Source of the DNA: Streptomyces sp. NBC_01351
GTDB taxonomy: Bacteria; Actinomycetota; Actinomycetes; Streptomycetales; Streptomycetaceae
DNA: 64,000 nucleotides
Assembly (NCBI RefSeq): GCF_036237315.1
Contig: NZ_CP108356.1
Span: 1,240,001 to 1,304,000, forward strand
Reading direction: 5' to 3'
Shown here one piece after another: positions 53,960 through 62,128 of this stretch. Position numbers and translations under genes: made by a program. A model generated the notes under the pieces. That model saw only the letters and a program-made list of their open reading frames with translations, was not told the DNA's origin and made no database searches. Every line of letters starts with the position of its first letter. Position 1 is the stretch's first letter.

Positions 53960-54037
53960 GTGTCCAAACGCGCCCGCAAGAAGAAGGCCCGCCGCAAAAG
54001 GGCCGCCGGCCACTGCGGCAGAGCCAGCGGGAGCTGA
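53960..54037 (+). CDS. 25-residue basic peptide resembling ribosomal protein bL37
   Basis: GTG starts MSKRARKKKARRKRAAGHCG, ending RASGS, behind GAAGGAGG. The Lys/Arg-rich sequence with AA-x-H-G-(K/R) resembles the short actinobacterial ribosomal protein bL37 as I recall it (AKRGRKKR...ANHGKR). Here a Cys follows the His, and the C-terminal PN(S/A) is lacking. It may be a paralogue. A terminator follows at 54061. Confidence 0.5.
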   Translation: MSKRARKKKARRKRAAGHCGRASGS

Positions 54038-54060
54038 CCGCTGTCCGATCCGACCTCGGG

Positions 54061-54092
54061 GTGGGGCGGCCCACCATCCGGGGCCGCCCCAC
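54061..54092 (+). terminator. Stem-loop terminator after the basic peptide gene
   Basis: GTGGGGCGGCCC pairs with GGGCCGCCCCAC across an eight-base loop, 23 bases after the stop. The stem is perfect. Confidence 0.7.
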
Positions 54093-54118
54093 TCCGCCTC
54101 CCATGGGTACGAAGACCG

Positions 54119-54199
54119 ATGATCGAGATCTTTCCCTGGCCCGTCGCGGTCACACTGCTGGTCGGGAGCCTGCCGGGCGCGTTCGCCAGAGCATCGTAG
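54119..54199 (+). CDS. Possible 26-residue hydrophobic peptide
   Basis: ATG opens MIEIFPWPVAVTLLVGSLPG then AFARAS. It is one membrane-helix-like segment without a good ribosome site. The surrounding 54093-54431 region has no other gene. It may be noise. Confidence 0.22.
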   Translation: MIEIFPWPVAVTLLVGSLPGAFARAS

Positions 54200-54431
54200 G
54201 CGCTGCGCATTCGCAGCTCCACCTGTACGAAGCGGTGGCGGCCCCGGGGCAGCGGCCCTGGTGGGTGTCCAGCTCCCTCGGCTCCTCCACCGCTTGGCCG
54301 CTCGAAGCGCCAGGGGTACCCGCGGGCCTCCCACTTCCCGGCTGACGAGAGACCGGACACAACCAGCGGACGCGGCGGACAGCCCGTGGGAAGCTTCCCT
54401 CTGAGAAAGCCCTCCTGCCAGGAGCCCCTTC

Positions 54432-54644
54432 ATGAGCCACCACCCCCATTCCGGCCAACGCCGAGCGAACCTCCGCGCTCGCGTGCGCTGTCCCGTCTCA
54501 CCGCTCGCCGCTATGGGAGTGATCCTCACGATCACCGGTGCCGCCCTCTACACGACGCCTGGTGAGCGGCCGGGAATCGTCGCCGCCGGCGCACTCGTTC
54601 TGTCGGCCATCGCCGCTTGGTGGTGTGCCTCCCGCCAGGGGTGA
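54432..54644 (+). CDS. Small membrane protein
   Basis: The 70-residue product starts at ATG behind AGGAGCCCC. A basic N terminus (QRRANLRARVRC) precedes two helices: LAAMGVILTITGAALYTT and GIVAAGALVLSAIAAWW. The GAALY-x-PG turn recalls the 38509 product. Function unknown. A GGCCGGGT/ACCCGGCC hairpin at 54672-54699 lies just downstream and may terminate it. Confidence 0.55.
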   Translation: MSHHPHSGQRRANLRARVRCPVSPLAAMGVILTITGAALYTTPGERPGIVAAGALVLSAIAAWWCASRQG

Positions 54645-54701
54645 TCACGACCTGACACCGAAGTGTTCATGGGCCGGGTGCGGGGCAGACAACCCGGCCT
54701 C

Positions 54702-54815
54702 GGGTGGATACGGTGTAAGGAACGCGTCAAGAGCTGGCGCGCGGTGTGCCGGGAAGTCTGGTCGGCGTCCCTAGGGCAGTGCGCCCTTTCTTACCGACGC
54801 CGAAGGCCAACCGCG
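54702..54815 (+). ncRNA. Candidate structured 5' leader A, before the nhaA remnant
   Basis: The block at 54741-54767 (27 bases) is identical to 56198-56224. Further shared pieces are a GATACGG-type start, CGTCA, and TACCGAC 23-25 bases after the block, then a short purine-C stretch before the ATG. The block folds as a GCCG...CGGC hairpin. Identity in a non-coding position before two unrelated genes points to a structured regulatory RNA. It may be related to the candidate Na+/H+-antiporter RNAs upstream of nhaA, but I could not compare them. Confidence 0.6.
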
Positions 54816-54947
54816 ATGCCCGCCGACCCACGTGACGCCTCTTCCCCCCGCTCGCCGCTCCCCGGTGTCCCACCCCGGCCCGAGCGCACCATCACCGCGG
54901 CCGCTCCCCGAACCGAGACAGTCGGCGCGGACGGACACGACATCTGA
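54816..54947 (+). pseudogene. nhaA: 5' remnant of nhaA (Na+/H+ antiporter)
   Basis: The 43-codon frame ends with PERTITAAAPRTETVGADGHD before TGA. The PER...(A)-x-RTETVG core matches the N terminus of actinobacterial NhaA, which continues into its first helix; here it stops. The remainder of the gene is missing. The leader RNA precedes it. The next gene overlaps its stop (TGATG). Confidence 0.55.
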
Positions 54948-55417
54948 TGGCCGATGGTGACACCTCGCTGTTGGCGCCGGTGATCGTCATCGCAGCCCTG
55001 GTCATCCGGACAGCACTCACCGAGCTCCGAGATCCCGGCAGTGCCCGGCGGCAATGGGCATTCGCCACGGACGCCCGGGCCATGGCGACCGGCGCGACGG
55101 TCGCCGCGGCCATGATCTTGATCGGCGGTCAGCGTTTCGGTTGGGCGGCCGTGGCCTGGGCACTTCTCGCCGGGGCACTCACCGCATTCCTCACCAGCCG
55201 TGACACTCCTGACCCCACATCTACGGCAGCGCCGAGCAAGGAGCAGGCCATGTCGGAACTACAGATCGGAAAGGTGATGGCCGCCGTTGGCGCGCCCCTC
55301 ACCCTGACCGGAGTGGCGATGCACTTCCTGCCCGGCCCCGGATTCCCCTTTCTCATCATCGGCCTGGCCCTCCTCGTCACCGGCCTCGCCATGGCCGCCT
55401 CGGCCCGCCGCCGGTAG
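54947..55417 (+). CDS. Four-helix membrane protein, possibly two genes
   Basis: The 156-residue frame starts at ATG (MADGDTSLLAPVIVIAALV). It has helices at about residues 8-22, 46-62 and 66-82. An internal ATG at 55250 behind AAGGAGCAG begins a 55-residue segment MSELQIGKVMAAVGAPLTLT with the LPGPGFP turn seen in the 38509 product. So a separate small gene, or an internal start, is likely. Overlap with the nhaA remnant stop suggests the unit was fused downstream of the old antiporter leader. Confidence 0.5.
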   Translation: MADGDTSLLAPVIVIAALVIRTALTELRDPGSARRQWAFATDARAMATGATVAAAMILIGGQRFGWAAVAWALLAGALTAFLTSRDTPDPTSTAAPSKEQAMSELQIGKVMAAVGAPLTLTGVAMHFLPGPGFPFLIIGLALLVTGLAMAASARRR

Positions 55418-55478
55418 CACCGCCGCCGCCCTCTGCTCTCCCACCGTCGAGCGGCACGCCACGCCCCTCCCCCGCCCG

Positions 55479-55895
55479 GTGTCACTCTCTGCCGGGTTCG
55501 AGGGCAGTGAGCCGATCGCCGAGGCCCGGCTACTTGCCCGTTCCTTCCTGGCCGACGAGCAGAACATCCATGGCCTGCGCGTATCGGACCGCGCTCTGGA
55601 CCTGGTGGAGCTGGTCGTCAGCGAGCTGGTCACCAACACCCGCAAATACGCACCCGGCCCCAGCCTGCTGACCCTCCAGGTCCGAGACGGCTGCGTGGAT
55701 GTGACCGTCTGGGACAGCAACCCGGATATGCCGACGATCCTGCCTCCAGACCCCACCCGAGTGGGACAGCACGGACTCGAGATCATCATGGCCTCCGCCC
55801 TGACCTTCCAGCTCCGCCGCGAACCCGTCGGCAAACGGATCACCGCCTCCATCCTGCTCGCCGACGATCTGGCCACGGACGCGGCAGGCCGCTGA
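55479..55895 (+). CDS. ATP-binding anti-sigma-type regulator (HATPase_c)
   Basis: The 138-residue protein starts at GTG (MSLSAGFEGSEPIAEARLL). It has the N box of GHKL ATPases, LDLVELVVSELVTNTRKYA (about residues 40-58), a WDSNPDMP G1 box and GQHGLEIIMA G2 box. Such small Streptomyces proteins act as anti-sigma kinases or sensors of the RsbW type. No antagonist or sigma gene lies next to it. Confidence 0.82.
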   Translation: MSLSAGFEGSEPIAEARLLARSFLADEQNIHGLRVSDRALDLVELVVSELVTNTRKYAPGPSLLTLQVRDGCVDVTVWDSNPDMPTILPPDPTRVGQHGLEIIMASALTFQLRREPVGKRITASILLADDLATDAAGR

Positions 55896-56170
55896 AGGGC
55901 AAGAGCTCAGGCTTCTTCCGACCAGGCCCGACAGAAGCAGACGGGTTCGCGGATTCTCAGATGGGGAGAGGCAGGGACCGCGTGTCGTTGAGGCCCCTCA
56001 CCGCACCGGTCGCGTATGGCAACGAGTCCGCGCGGACCACACCAGGCTGGCATCGGCCATGTGGAGCCGGTCGAGTAGCGATACAGGCCGCCCCCGCACT
56101 GCGGGGTGCCCGACGTATCCGCACCGTAGGGCGAGAGAGCCGGAGTTCTTTGTGCCTGCTGATTGTCCGG
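55896..56170. other. Gene-free interval before leader B
   Basis: Together with leader B this makes a 371-base gap between the HATPase gene and the ABC gene. I see no gene, and the promoter for the leader and exporter should lie here. Confidence 0.5.
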
Positions 56171-56266
56171 CGTGATACGGCGCGAGTATCTTCGTCAGCG
56201 GTGTGCCGGGAAGTCTGGTCGGCGATTAGGGGCCGCGTGCCCGCCGTACCGACACTGGAGGCCCGC
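56171..56266 (+). ncRNA. Candidate structured 5' leader B, before the ABC exporter
   Basis: This repeats the pieces of leader A: GATACGG, CGTCA, the identical 27-base block GCGGTGTGCCGGGAAGTCTG... at 56198-56224, TACCGAC at 56247-56253, and a purine-rich segment before ATG 56267. The block and TACCGAC are 23 bases apart here against 25 in leader A. This indicates an RNA that senses a shared signal and controls the exporter. Confidence 0.6.
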
Positions 56267-57157
56267 ATGGTCTCGCCCGCCTTTCGTACGGAATCCCTGA
56301 CCAAGCGCTATGGCCGCGTACTGGCACTCGACGGGCTGGATCTGACTGTCCCGGCCGGCGAGGTGTTCGGCTTCCTCGGCCCCAACGGGGCCGGCAAGTC
56401 CACCACCATCCGGTTGCTGCTGGGGCTGGCCCGGCCCACCGCCGGCCGGGCATGGATCTTCGGCACCGACGCGGCCGACGTCGCGGTCACGCACCGGCGC
56501 CTGGCGTACGTGCCGGCCGACGTAGCGCTGTGGCCGCAGCTGGCCGGCGCCGAGATCCTTGAACTGCTCGCGCGCACGGGCCCCGGCACCGACCGGTCCT
56601 ACCGGGACGAGCTGGTCGACCGATTCGACCTCGACCTGTCCAAGCCGGGCCGGGCGTATTCGACGGGCAACCGGCAGAAGGTGGCGCTGGTGGCCGCGTT
56701 CGCCACCCGCGCACCTCTGCTCGTGCTGGACGAGCCGACCAGCGGTCTGGATCCGCTGATGGAACGCGAGTTTCGCCGCGCGGTCCGCGAGGCCCGGGAC
56801 AACGGCCAGACGGTGTTCCTCAGCTCCCACCAGCTCGCCGAGGTCGAGGCCGTCTGCGACAAGGTGGCGATCCTGCGTGCCGGGCGGCTCGTCGACGTCG
56901 CCGCCGTGACGGAGTTGCGACGGCTGCACCGCACGGAAGTGGCGGTGTGCTTCAACGCGGCGCCACCGGATCTGGCCCAAGTGCCCGGTGTGGAGGCCGT
57001 CGAGGTGACCGGCGCGGCCTCGGTGCGGTTCACCCTCACCGGCCCGCCAGGGGATGCGCTGCAGGTACTTGCGGCGGCGGATGTGGTCAGCCTCGCGGTG
57101 CGGGAACCCTCGCTGGAGGAGATCTTCCTCGGCTATTACGGCGGGGAGCAGCGGTGA
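56267..57157 (+). CDS. ABC exporter ATPase subunit
   Basis: The 296-residue protein starts at ATG behind TGGAGG. It has Walker A GPNGAGKSTTIRLLL (about residues 40-54), a modified signature STGNRQKVALVAAFA (in place of SGGQ), Walker B LLVLDEPTSGLDPLMEREF, and the H-loop SSHQL. It is the ATPase of an ABC-2 exporter (NatA/DrrA/CcmA type) with its permease next in the operon by GTGA overlap. The substrate is unknown. The leader suggests a link with ion or antiporter regulation. Confidence 0.87.
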   Translation: MVSPAFRTESLTKRYGRVLALDGLDLTVPAGEVFGFLGPNGAGKSTTIRLLLGLARPTAGRAWIFGTDAADVAVTHRRLAYVPADVALWPQLAGAEILELLARTGPGTDRSYRDELVDRFDLDLSKPGRAYSTGNRQKVALVAAFATRAPLLVLDEPTSGLDPLMEREFRRAVREARDNGQTVFLSSHQLAEVEAVCDKVAILRAGRLVDVAAVTELRRLHRTEVAVCFNAAPPDLAQVPGVEAVEVTGAASVRFTLTGPPGDALQVLAAADVVSLAVREPSLEEIFLGYYGGEQR

Positions 57158-58782
57158 CGGCCGTCGAATCGCCGACCAAGCACAGCCGCCCCGCCACAGA
57201 CGCGGGGCGGGCGGTGACTGCTCTGGCTCTGCGTCAGACCAGGCGAGGTGCGCTCGTCGTGATCGGGCTGGCGGCCGGAATGTCGGCGGTGGCGGTGGCT
57301 GCCTACGCGAGCACCGTAAAGGACCCTGCGGATGCGGCGGCGCTGGAGGCGCTGGCGGGGAACCCAGCGATTCGCACCCTGTTCGGCGAACCGGTGGCGC
57401 TGGATGATGCCGGCGGGTTCGCCGTGTGGCGCACGGGGACGGTGTTGGCGGTCGTGCTGGCCGTGTGGGCGCTGCTTGCCGCGACGCGGATCACCCGGGG
57501 TGAGGAGGATGCCGGCCGGTGGGATGTGCTGCTGGCCGGGCGGGTGCCGGTCACGACCGTGGTGGCACGCCATGTCGCCGTCCTGGCGGCGGCGTCACTC
57601 GTCGCAGGTTCCGCCGTGTTCGCCGGCCTGGTCGCGGCGGGTGCCGCTGTGGGCGGCGCCGCGGTGCACAGTGCCGGGCTGGCGTTGTGCGGGGTGTTCT
57701 TCGCCGCGGTGGGCGCGATGACCGCTCAGGTGTTCGCGACACGATCGTCGGCCAGCGGCGCGGCGGTGGCTGTGCTCGGCATCGGCATGCTGCTACGGAT
57801 GGTCGGGGACGGTGTCGCCGCCCTGGGGTGGCTGCGCTGGCTGTCGCCGTTCGGCCTGATGGCGCTGACCCGCCCGTACGACGGGAACCGGATCTGGCCT
57901 CTGATGGTCCTGGTGGCTGCTTGCCTGGCACTGGTCACCGGGGCCGCAGGCGCGGCCGGGCGGCGTGACATCCGCGACGGCTACCTGCGCTCGCCCTCCG
58001 GCCGGGCACCGCGTATGTGGCTGCTCGGCTCGGTCCAGGCGTTCGCGGTGCGGCGGCTGGTGCGGCCTCTGGCCGCCTGGTCGGCCGGTGTCGGCGCGTA
58101 CTACCTGCTCATCGGGGTGCTGGCCGTGTCCATGACGGACTTCCTTACCGGCAATCCGCGGTTCGCCGACCTCGCCGCGCAGGCCGGCTTCACCGGGCTC
58201 GGCACCGTACGGGGATACGCCGCCACGCTGTTCGCGCTGCTGGCCGTCCCAGCAGGGGCCTTCGTCGCGGTCCGGCTCGCCACGCTCGCCGCCGACGAAG
58301 CCGGTCGGCGCCTGACTCTCCTCTATGCCCAGCCCCTCACCCGGGCGAGAATGCTCATCGCAGAGATCGCCGCCGCGCTCGGCGGCGTCATCATGCTCAC
58401 CACCGTCGCCGGACTCGCCATCTGGAGCGGGACACGGGCCGTCGGTGCCGACCTCGGCCTCCTCGCCGCGCTGGCCGGGGCCTGGAATGTACTGCCGGTC
58501 GCATTCCTCTGCCTGGGCGCCGGTGTACTCGCTCTGGGCTGGGCGCCACGCGCGGTCGCCGTCCTCGGTTCGCTCCCGGCCGCGGGCGGGTTCCTGCTGA
58601 AAGTCATCGCCGAAAGGTCCGGACTGCCGGCATGGGTCGGCCAGCTGTCCCCGTTCGCGCACCTGGCCGCCGTACCCGACGACCCCGTCAACTGGTCCGC
58701 GGCCTTCCTGATGACAGCCGTCGCCGCGCTCGCCGCGGCCGCTGGTGCCATCGGCTACCAACTGCGGGACCTTCGCACCTGA
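57154..58782 (+). CDS. ABC-2 type exporter permease
   Basis: The 542-residue membrane protein starts at GTG overlapping the ATPase stop. About twelve helices fall in two halves (about 33-290 and 295-540), each like a six-helix ABC-2 permease: RRGALVVIGLAAGMSAVAVAA ... FGLMALTRPY, then SLLTQ-like AVRRLVRPLAAWSAGVGAYYL. Streptomyces exporters of this duplicated type move antibiotics or lipids, and the name 'polyketide antibiotic transporter' is common. A terminator lies 89 bases on. Confidence 0.83.
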   Translation: MTAVESPTKHSRPATDAGRAVTALALRQTRRGALVVIGLAAGMSAVAVAAYASTVKDPADAAALEALAGNPAIRTLFGEPVALDDAGGFAVWRTGTVLAVVLAVWALLAATRITRGEEDAGRWDVLLAGRVPVTTVVARHVAVLAAASLVAGSAVFAGLVAAGAAVGGAAVHSAGLALCGVFFAAVGAMTAQVFATRSSASGAAVAVLGIGMLLRMVGDGVAALGWLRWLSPFGLMALTRPYDGNRIWPLMVLVAACLALVTGAAGAAGRRDIRDGYLRSPSGRAPRMWLLGSVQAFAVRRLVRPLAAWSAGVGAYYLLIGVLAVSMTDFLTGNPRFADLAAQAGFTGLGTVRGYAATLFALLAVPAGAFVAVRLATLAADEAGRRLTLLYAQPLTRARMLIAEIAAALGGVIMLTTVAGLAIWSGTRAVGADLGLLAALAGAWNVLPVAFLCLGAGVLALGWAPRAVAVLGSLPAAGGFLLKVIAERSGLPAWVGQLSPFAHLAAVPDDPVNWSAAFLMTAVAALAAAAGAIGYQLRDLRT

Positions 58783-58870
58783 CCGCATGGAGGCTGCATC
58801 CCTCTGAGTCTGCGGCGCCCCCACCCCGAAACAGGCGGCCCGCTGAGCCGAGGTCACCACCTCCTGCGTC

Positions 58871-58896
58871 CGGGCCCTGCTCTCGGAGGGCCCGGG
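58871..58896 (+). terminator. Stem-loop terminator after the ABC permease
   Basis: CCGGGCCCT pairs with AGGGCCCGG across an eight-base loop. Confidence 0.55.
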
Positions 58897-59079
58897 CCCC
58901 GACCCGCGGTCGTCATGCTCCGCTTCTACGGCTGGACCGTCGAATCCAACGCCACCGGCAGCTGGGTCAAGAACCAGTCCACTCAACCACTACAGCTCGG
59001 CTCAGCCGCCCGGCTCAGCCCGGTGACCCGCGCCATACCCGACTCCCATCAGCAAATCGGGGCAGCGTCCCGTTCAAAG

Positions 59080-59865
59080 AGCACGCGAACGAGCCAAGGG
59101 CAAAGTCTCGAAGTACCGCATCGTCGTACCCGGCGCCGGATGCACCGGGGCCTTCGCCGCCGGGAGCCTGGCCCGTCGGCTCTCCCCGCCGACGCCGAGG
59201 CCGACGTCTTCGCGGGCCGCAGGGTACGGCTGCGCCTGGCGCGGGTTTCCGGCGTCGATCCCCAGCGCAGGACAGTCGCCGTGACCCTCGAGGACGGCGA
59301 CGGCGAGCTCGCGTACGACACGCTTCTCTCCGCGCTCGGCAGCTCCGTAGCCCACCATGACGTCCCCGGCGTGGCCGAGTAGGCCTTCGATGTGACCGGC
59401 CGGTCCTCGGCGCTGCGTCTGCGCGAGCGCCTGGCTGCCTGGGCGAGGACGACACCGTGCTGGTCGTCGGCGAGGGGCTGACCTACATCGAGACCGCCAC
59501 CAGGCTCGTCGAAGACCCGCTGCCTGCGCCAGGTCTACCGGCTCGGCATCAACGTCCACGAGCCCTCCGGCATGGAAGCCGTCAAGCAGACAGGGACGTT
59601 CCCCGCCGACGGCGCGTCCATCCCGGCCGACGTGACCGTGGGGTCGGCCGGGTTCGCCGTGCACTCCATCGCGGCGGACAGCGGCCTGGAGGTCGCCGAG
59701 ACCGGCCGGATCGTCGTCGACCGCACCGTGTGCTCGGTCTCGCACCCGGACGTGTACGCCGCCGGTGACTGCGCCTACGCGACAGAGCCGGGGGGCCGCC
59801 GGGCGGGACCCTGGCTCCGATTCCAGCCGAACAAACCGGGTAAAATATTGGAAAAGCGGCAATAG
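59080..59865 (+). pseudogene. NDH-2-like FAD/NAD(P) oxidoreductase wreck
   Basis: Pieces in several frames form a type II NADH dehydrogenase. They read KYRIVVPGAGCTGAFAAGSLARR (FAD-binding, GAGCTG), then DVFAGRRVRLRLARVSGVDP and LAYDTLLSALGS, stop at TAG near 59380, then FDVTGRSSALRLRERL, DDTVLVVGEGLTYIETATRLVED (second Rossmann motif) and VYRLGINVHEP, GSAGFAVHSIAADSG and HPDVYAAGDCAYATEPGGRR (second FAD motif). At least three frame changes and a stop are needed. It is inactive. Bases 58783-59079 hold no gene except the terminator. Confidence 0.75.
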
Positions 59866-59901
59866 CGGCGTTCTCCTTTACCCCGTCGGGAGGCGTAGTC
59901 G

Positions 59902-60333
59902 ATGGACCCTTGGCTGATCTGGTTGATCACCGCGGCTCTCTTGGGTGTGGCGGAGATCTTCACTCTCACCGCCGCACTCGGGTTGCTCGGCGGCGCCGCG
60001 CTGGTTACCGCAGTCCTCGCGGCGATCGGACTGCCCCTCCCATGGCAGCTCCTGGCTTTCACACTCGTAGCGACGGTCGGCTTGGTGTTCCTGCGCCCGA
60101 TCGCCATGCGCCACCTGATGCCACGGGAAGGCGAGCGCTTCGGCGTGGAGGCCCTGGTCGGAGGAGCCGCGTACGTGACTGCCGAGGTGACGGGATTGAG
60201 CGGCAGGGTCCGCATCGGTGGCGAGGAATGGACGGCCCGCGCCTACGACGAGACGCAAGTCATTCCTCCTGGAACAACCGTCGACGTCATCGAGATCAAA
60301 GGCTCCACCGCGCTCGTCTATCCCCGGGAGTGA
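59902..60333 (+). CDS. NfeD-family membrane protein
   Basis: The 143-residue protein starts at ATG (MDPWLIWLITAALLGVAEIF). It has three or four membrane helices (about residues 5-75) and a C-terminal OB-like domain (GVEALVGGAAYVTAEVTGLSGRVRIGGEEWTARAY, about 81-115), as in NfeD proteins. These pair with SPFH proteins in membrane microdomains. The SPFH gene starts 3 bases later. Confidence 0.87.
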   Translation: MDPWLIWLITAALLGVAEIFTLTAALGLLGGAALVTAVLAAIGLPLPWQLLAFTLVATVGLVFLRPIAMRHLMPREGERFGVEALVGGAAYVTAEVTGLSGRVRIGGEEWTARAYDETQVIPPGTTVDVIEIKGSTALVYPRE

Positions 60334-60336
60334 ACC

Positions 60337-61422
60337 ATGGAGATCTCGGCGTTCCTCATCGTCGGCCTGCTCGTCGCGGTCCTCGCGGTGTTCACTGTGA
60401 TCCGTGCGGTACGCATCGTCCCCCAGGCCCGCGCCCGCAACGTCGAACGGCTGGGCCGCTACCACCGCACTCTGAAGCCCGGACTCAACGTCGTCATCCC
60501 GTACATCGACCGCGTCTACCCGGTGATCGACCTGCGCGAGCAAGTCGTCTCCTTCAAACCCCAGCCGGTCATCACAGAGGACAACCTGGTCGTCGAGATC
60601 GACACCGTCCTCTATTTCCAGGTCACCGACCCGCGCGCGGCGGCCTACGAGATCGCCAACTTCCTGCAGGCGGTGGAACAGCTGACCGTCACCACACTGC
60701 GCAACGTCGTGGGATCCATGGACCTGGAGAAGACGCTGACCTCACGGGACACCATCAACAACCAGCTGCGCGGCGTGCTTGACGACGCCACCGGCAAGTG
60801 GGGGCTGCGGGTCAACCGGGTGGAGATCAAGGCCATCGACCCGCCACAGTCCATCAAGGACGCGATGGAGAAGCAGATGCGGGCCGAGCGGGACAAGCGG
60901 GCCGTCATTCTCGGGGCCGAGGGGCAGCGCCAGTCCCAGATCCTGACCGCGGAAGGCGAGAAGCAGGCTGCGGTACTCCGCGCGGAAGGCAACCGGACAG
61001 CCGACATCCTCAAGGCGGAGGGTCAGGCGCGAGCCATCGACGAGGTCTTCCAGGCCGTCCACCGCAACGACCCCGACCCCAAGCTGCTCGCCTACCAGTA
61101 CCTCCAGACGCTCCCGCAACTCGCGCAGAGCCCGGGAAACACCTTCTGGGTGATCCCCGGCGAGGTCACATCCGCTCTCCAGGACGTCTCCCGGGCCTTC
61201 AGCGAAGTCCTCCCCCAGTCTGCCGCCACCCGCCGGACGTCATCGGACGACTTGGCCGTCCAAGCCGCGAACGACGCGGCGAAGGCGGCAGAAGCCGCTG
61301 CGGAAGCCCTCGCCGACGCAGCGGAAGCCGACGCCGCCGCCACCGGCGCACTGCCGTCCTCCCTCGAGACCGCGGGACGTCACCATCAGCCGGAGACGCC
61401 ACCTGCAGGTCAGCCCGACTGA
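60337..61422 (+). CDS. SPFH/Band 7 (stomatin-like) membrane protein
   Basis: The 361-residue protein starts at ATG. An N-terminal helix (FLIVGLLVAVLAVFTVI) precedes the SPFH domain: ERLGRYHRTLKPGLNVVIPYID, VVEIDTVLYFQVTDP and LRVNRVEIKAIDPPQ. A coiled-coil of RAERDKRAVILGAEG repeats follows, with an Ala/Glu-rich end. It scaffolds membrane domains and pairs with NfeD. The C-terminal tail after residue 320 is low in complexity. Confidence 0.9.
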   Translation: MEISAFLIVGLLVAVLAVFTVIRAVRIVPQARARNVERLGRYHRTLKPGLNVVIPYIDRVYPVIDLREQVVSFKPQPVITEDNLVVEIDTVLYFQVTDPRAAAYEIANFLQAVEQLTVTTLRNVVGSMDLEKTLTSRDTINNQLRGVLDDATGKWGLRVNRVEIKAIDPPQSIKDAMEKQMRAERDKRAVILGAEGQRQSQILTAEGEKQAAVLRAEGNRTADILKAEGQARAIDEVFQAVHRNDPDPKLLAYQYLQTLPQLAQSPGNTFWVIPGEVTSALQDVSRAFSEVLPQSAATRRTSSDDLAVQAANDAAKAAEAAAEALADAAEADAAATGALPSSLETAGRHHQPETPPAGQPD

Positions 61423-61460
61423 AAGCCCGCAACCCTGGTCTCGGTCGCGGTACGGGTGAA

Positions 61461-61476
61461 CCCCGCTGCAGCGGGG
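61461..61476. terminator. Palindrome between convergent genes
   Basis: CCCCGCTGCAGCGGGG is a perfect 16-base palindrome between the convergent SPFH and TetR genes. It could stop transcription from both. Confidence 0.4.
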
Positions 61477-61540
61477 AGGTCGTCACAGGTAGGGCCCACG
61501 GTTCGACAGCTTCACCACTCGTGCAGATAGCTGCTGTCTG

Positions 61541-62128
61541 TCAGGCGGTACGCAAGGCACCGAACGCCTCGCTGACCAGGGCGGGCAGTTCCAGGGCTCC
61601 GTCACTTTCGACCCAGGCGGCGAGCGCCGTGGTCACCGCAGCGAGCGCGGCCGCAGCAGTGACACGAGTGGCGAGATCGCTCTCCTCCGGATTCCGTGCC
61701 CGCAGAGCATCCGCGAACAACCGCTGGGTTGCGTACTGGGTGTCCCAGGTGCGGGCGCGCAGGGCCGGCGTATCGAAGATCAGTCGCGTACGGGCGAGCA
61801 GCGTGTCCCTGCCGGTGGCGTACACCGCCTCCAGGCCCTGACCGAGAGCGTTACGGAGGGCGGTGAGGCCGTCCTCCTGCGGCGGCCGCTCCTGAATGAG
61901 TCGGACGATCAGCGGGTCGTAGTCGTCGGACTCCACAACCGCTTCCTTGGTGGGGAAGTACCGGAAGAACGTCATGTGGGAAACGCCGGCCGCGGCGGAG
62001 ATCTCCTCGACGGTGGTGTTCTGGTACCCCCGCTCCAGGAACAGCCGCAGCGCGTGCTCCTGGATCGTCCGCCTGGTCTGCGCCTTCTTGCGTTCCCGCA
62101 GCCCGGGCGACGTGGGGGACGTACTCAT
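61541..62128 (-). CDS. TetR-family regulator
   Basis: The 195-residue protein starts at ATG behind GGAGGCGACAGGCCC. The HTH region is TRRTIQEHALRLFLERGYQNTTVEEISAAAG, then VSHMTFFRYFPTKEAVV (recognition helix, about residues 45-65). The ligand-binding part is C-terminal. The start overlaps the monooxygenase stop by 4 bases, so it is co-transcribed downstream. Two tandem palindromes at 63666 lie at the operon front and are its likely operators. Confidence 0.87.
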   Translation of the reverse strand: MSTSPTSPGLRERKKAQTRRTIQEHALRLFLERGYQNTTVEEISAAAGVSHMTFFRYFPTKEAVVESDDYDPLIVRLIQERPPQEDGLTALRNALGQGLEAVYATGRDTLLARTRLIFDTPALRARTWDTQYATQRLFADALRARNPEESDLATRVTAAAALAAVTTALAAWVESDGALELPALVSEAFGALRTA

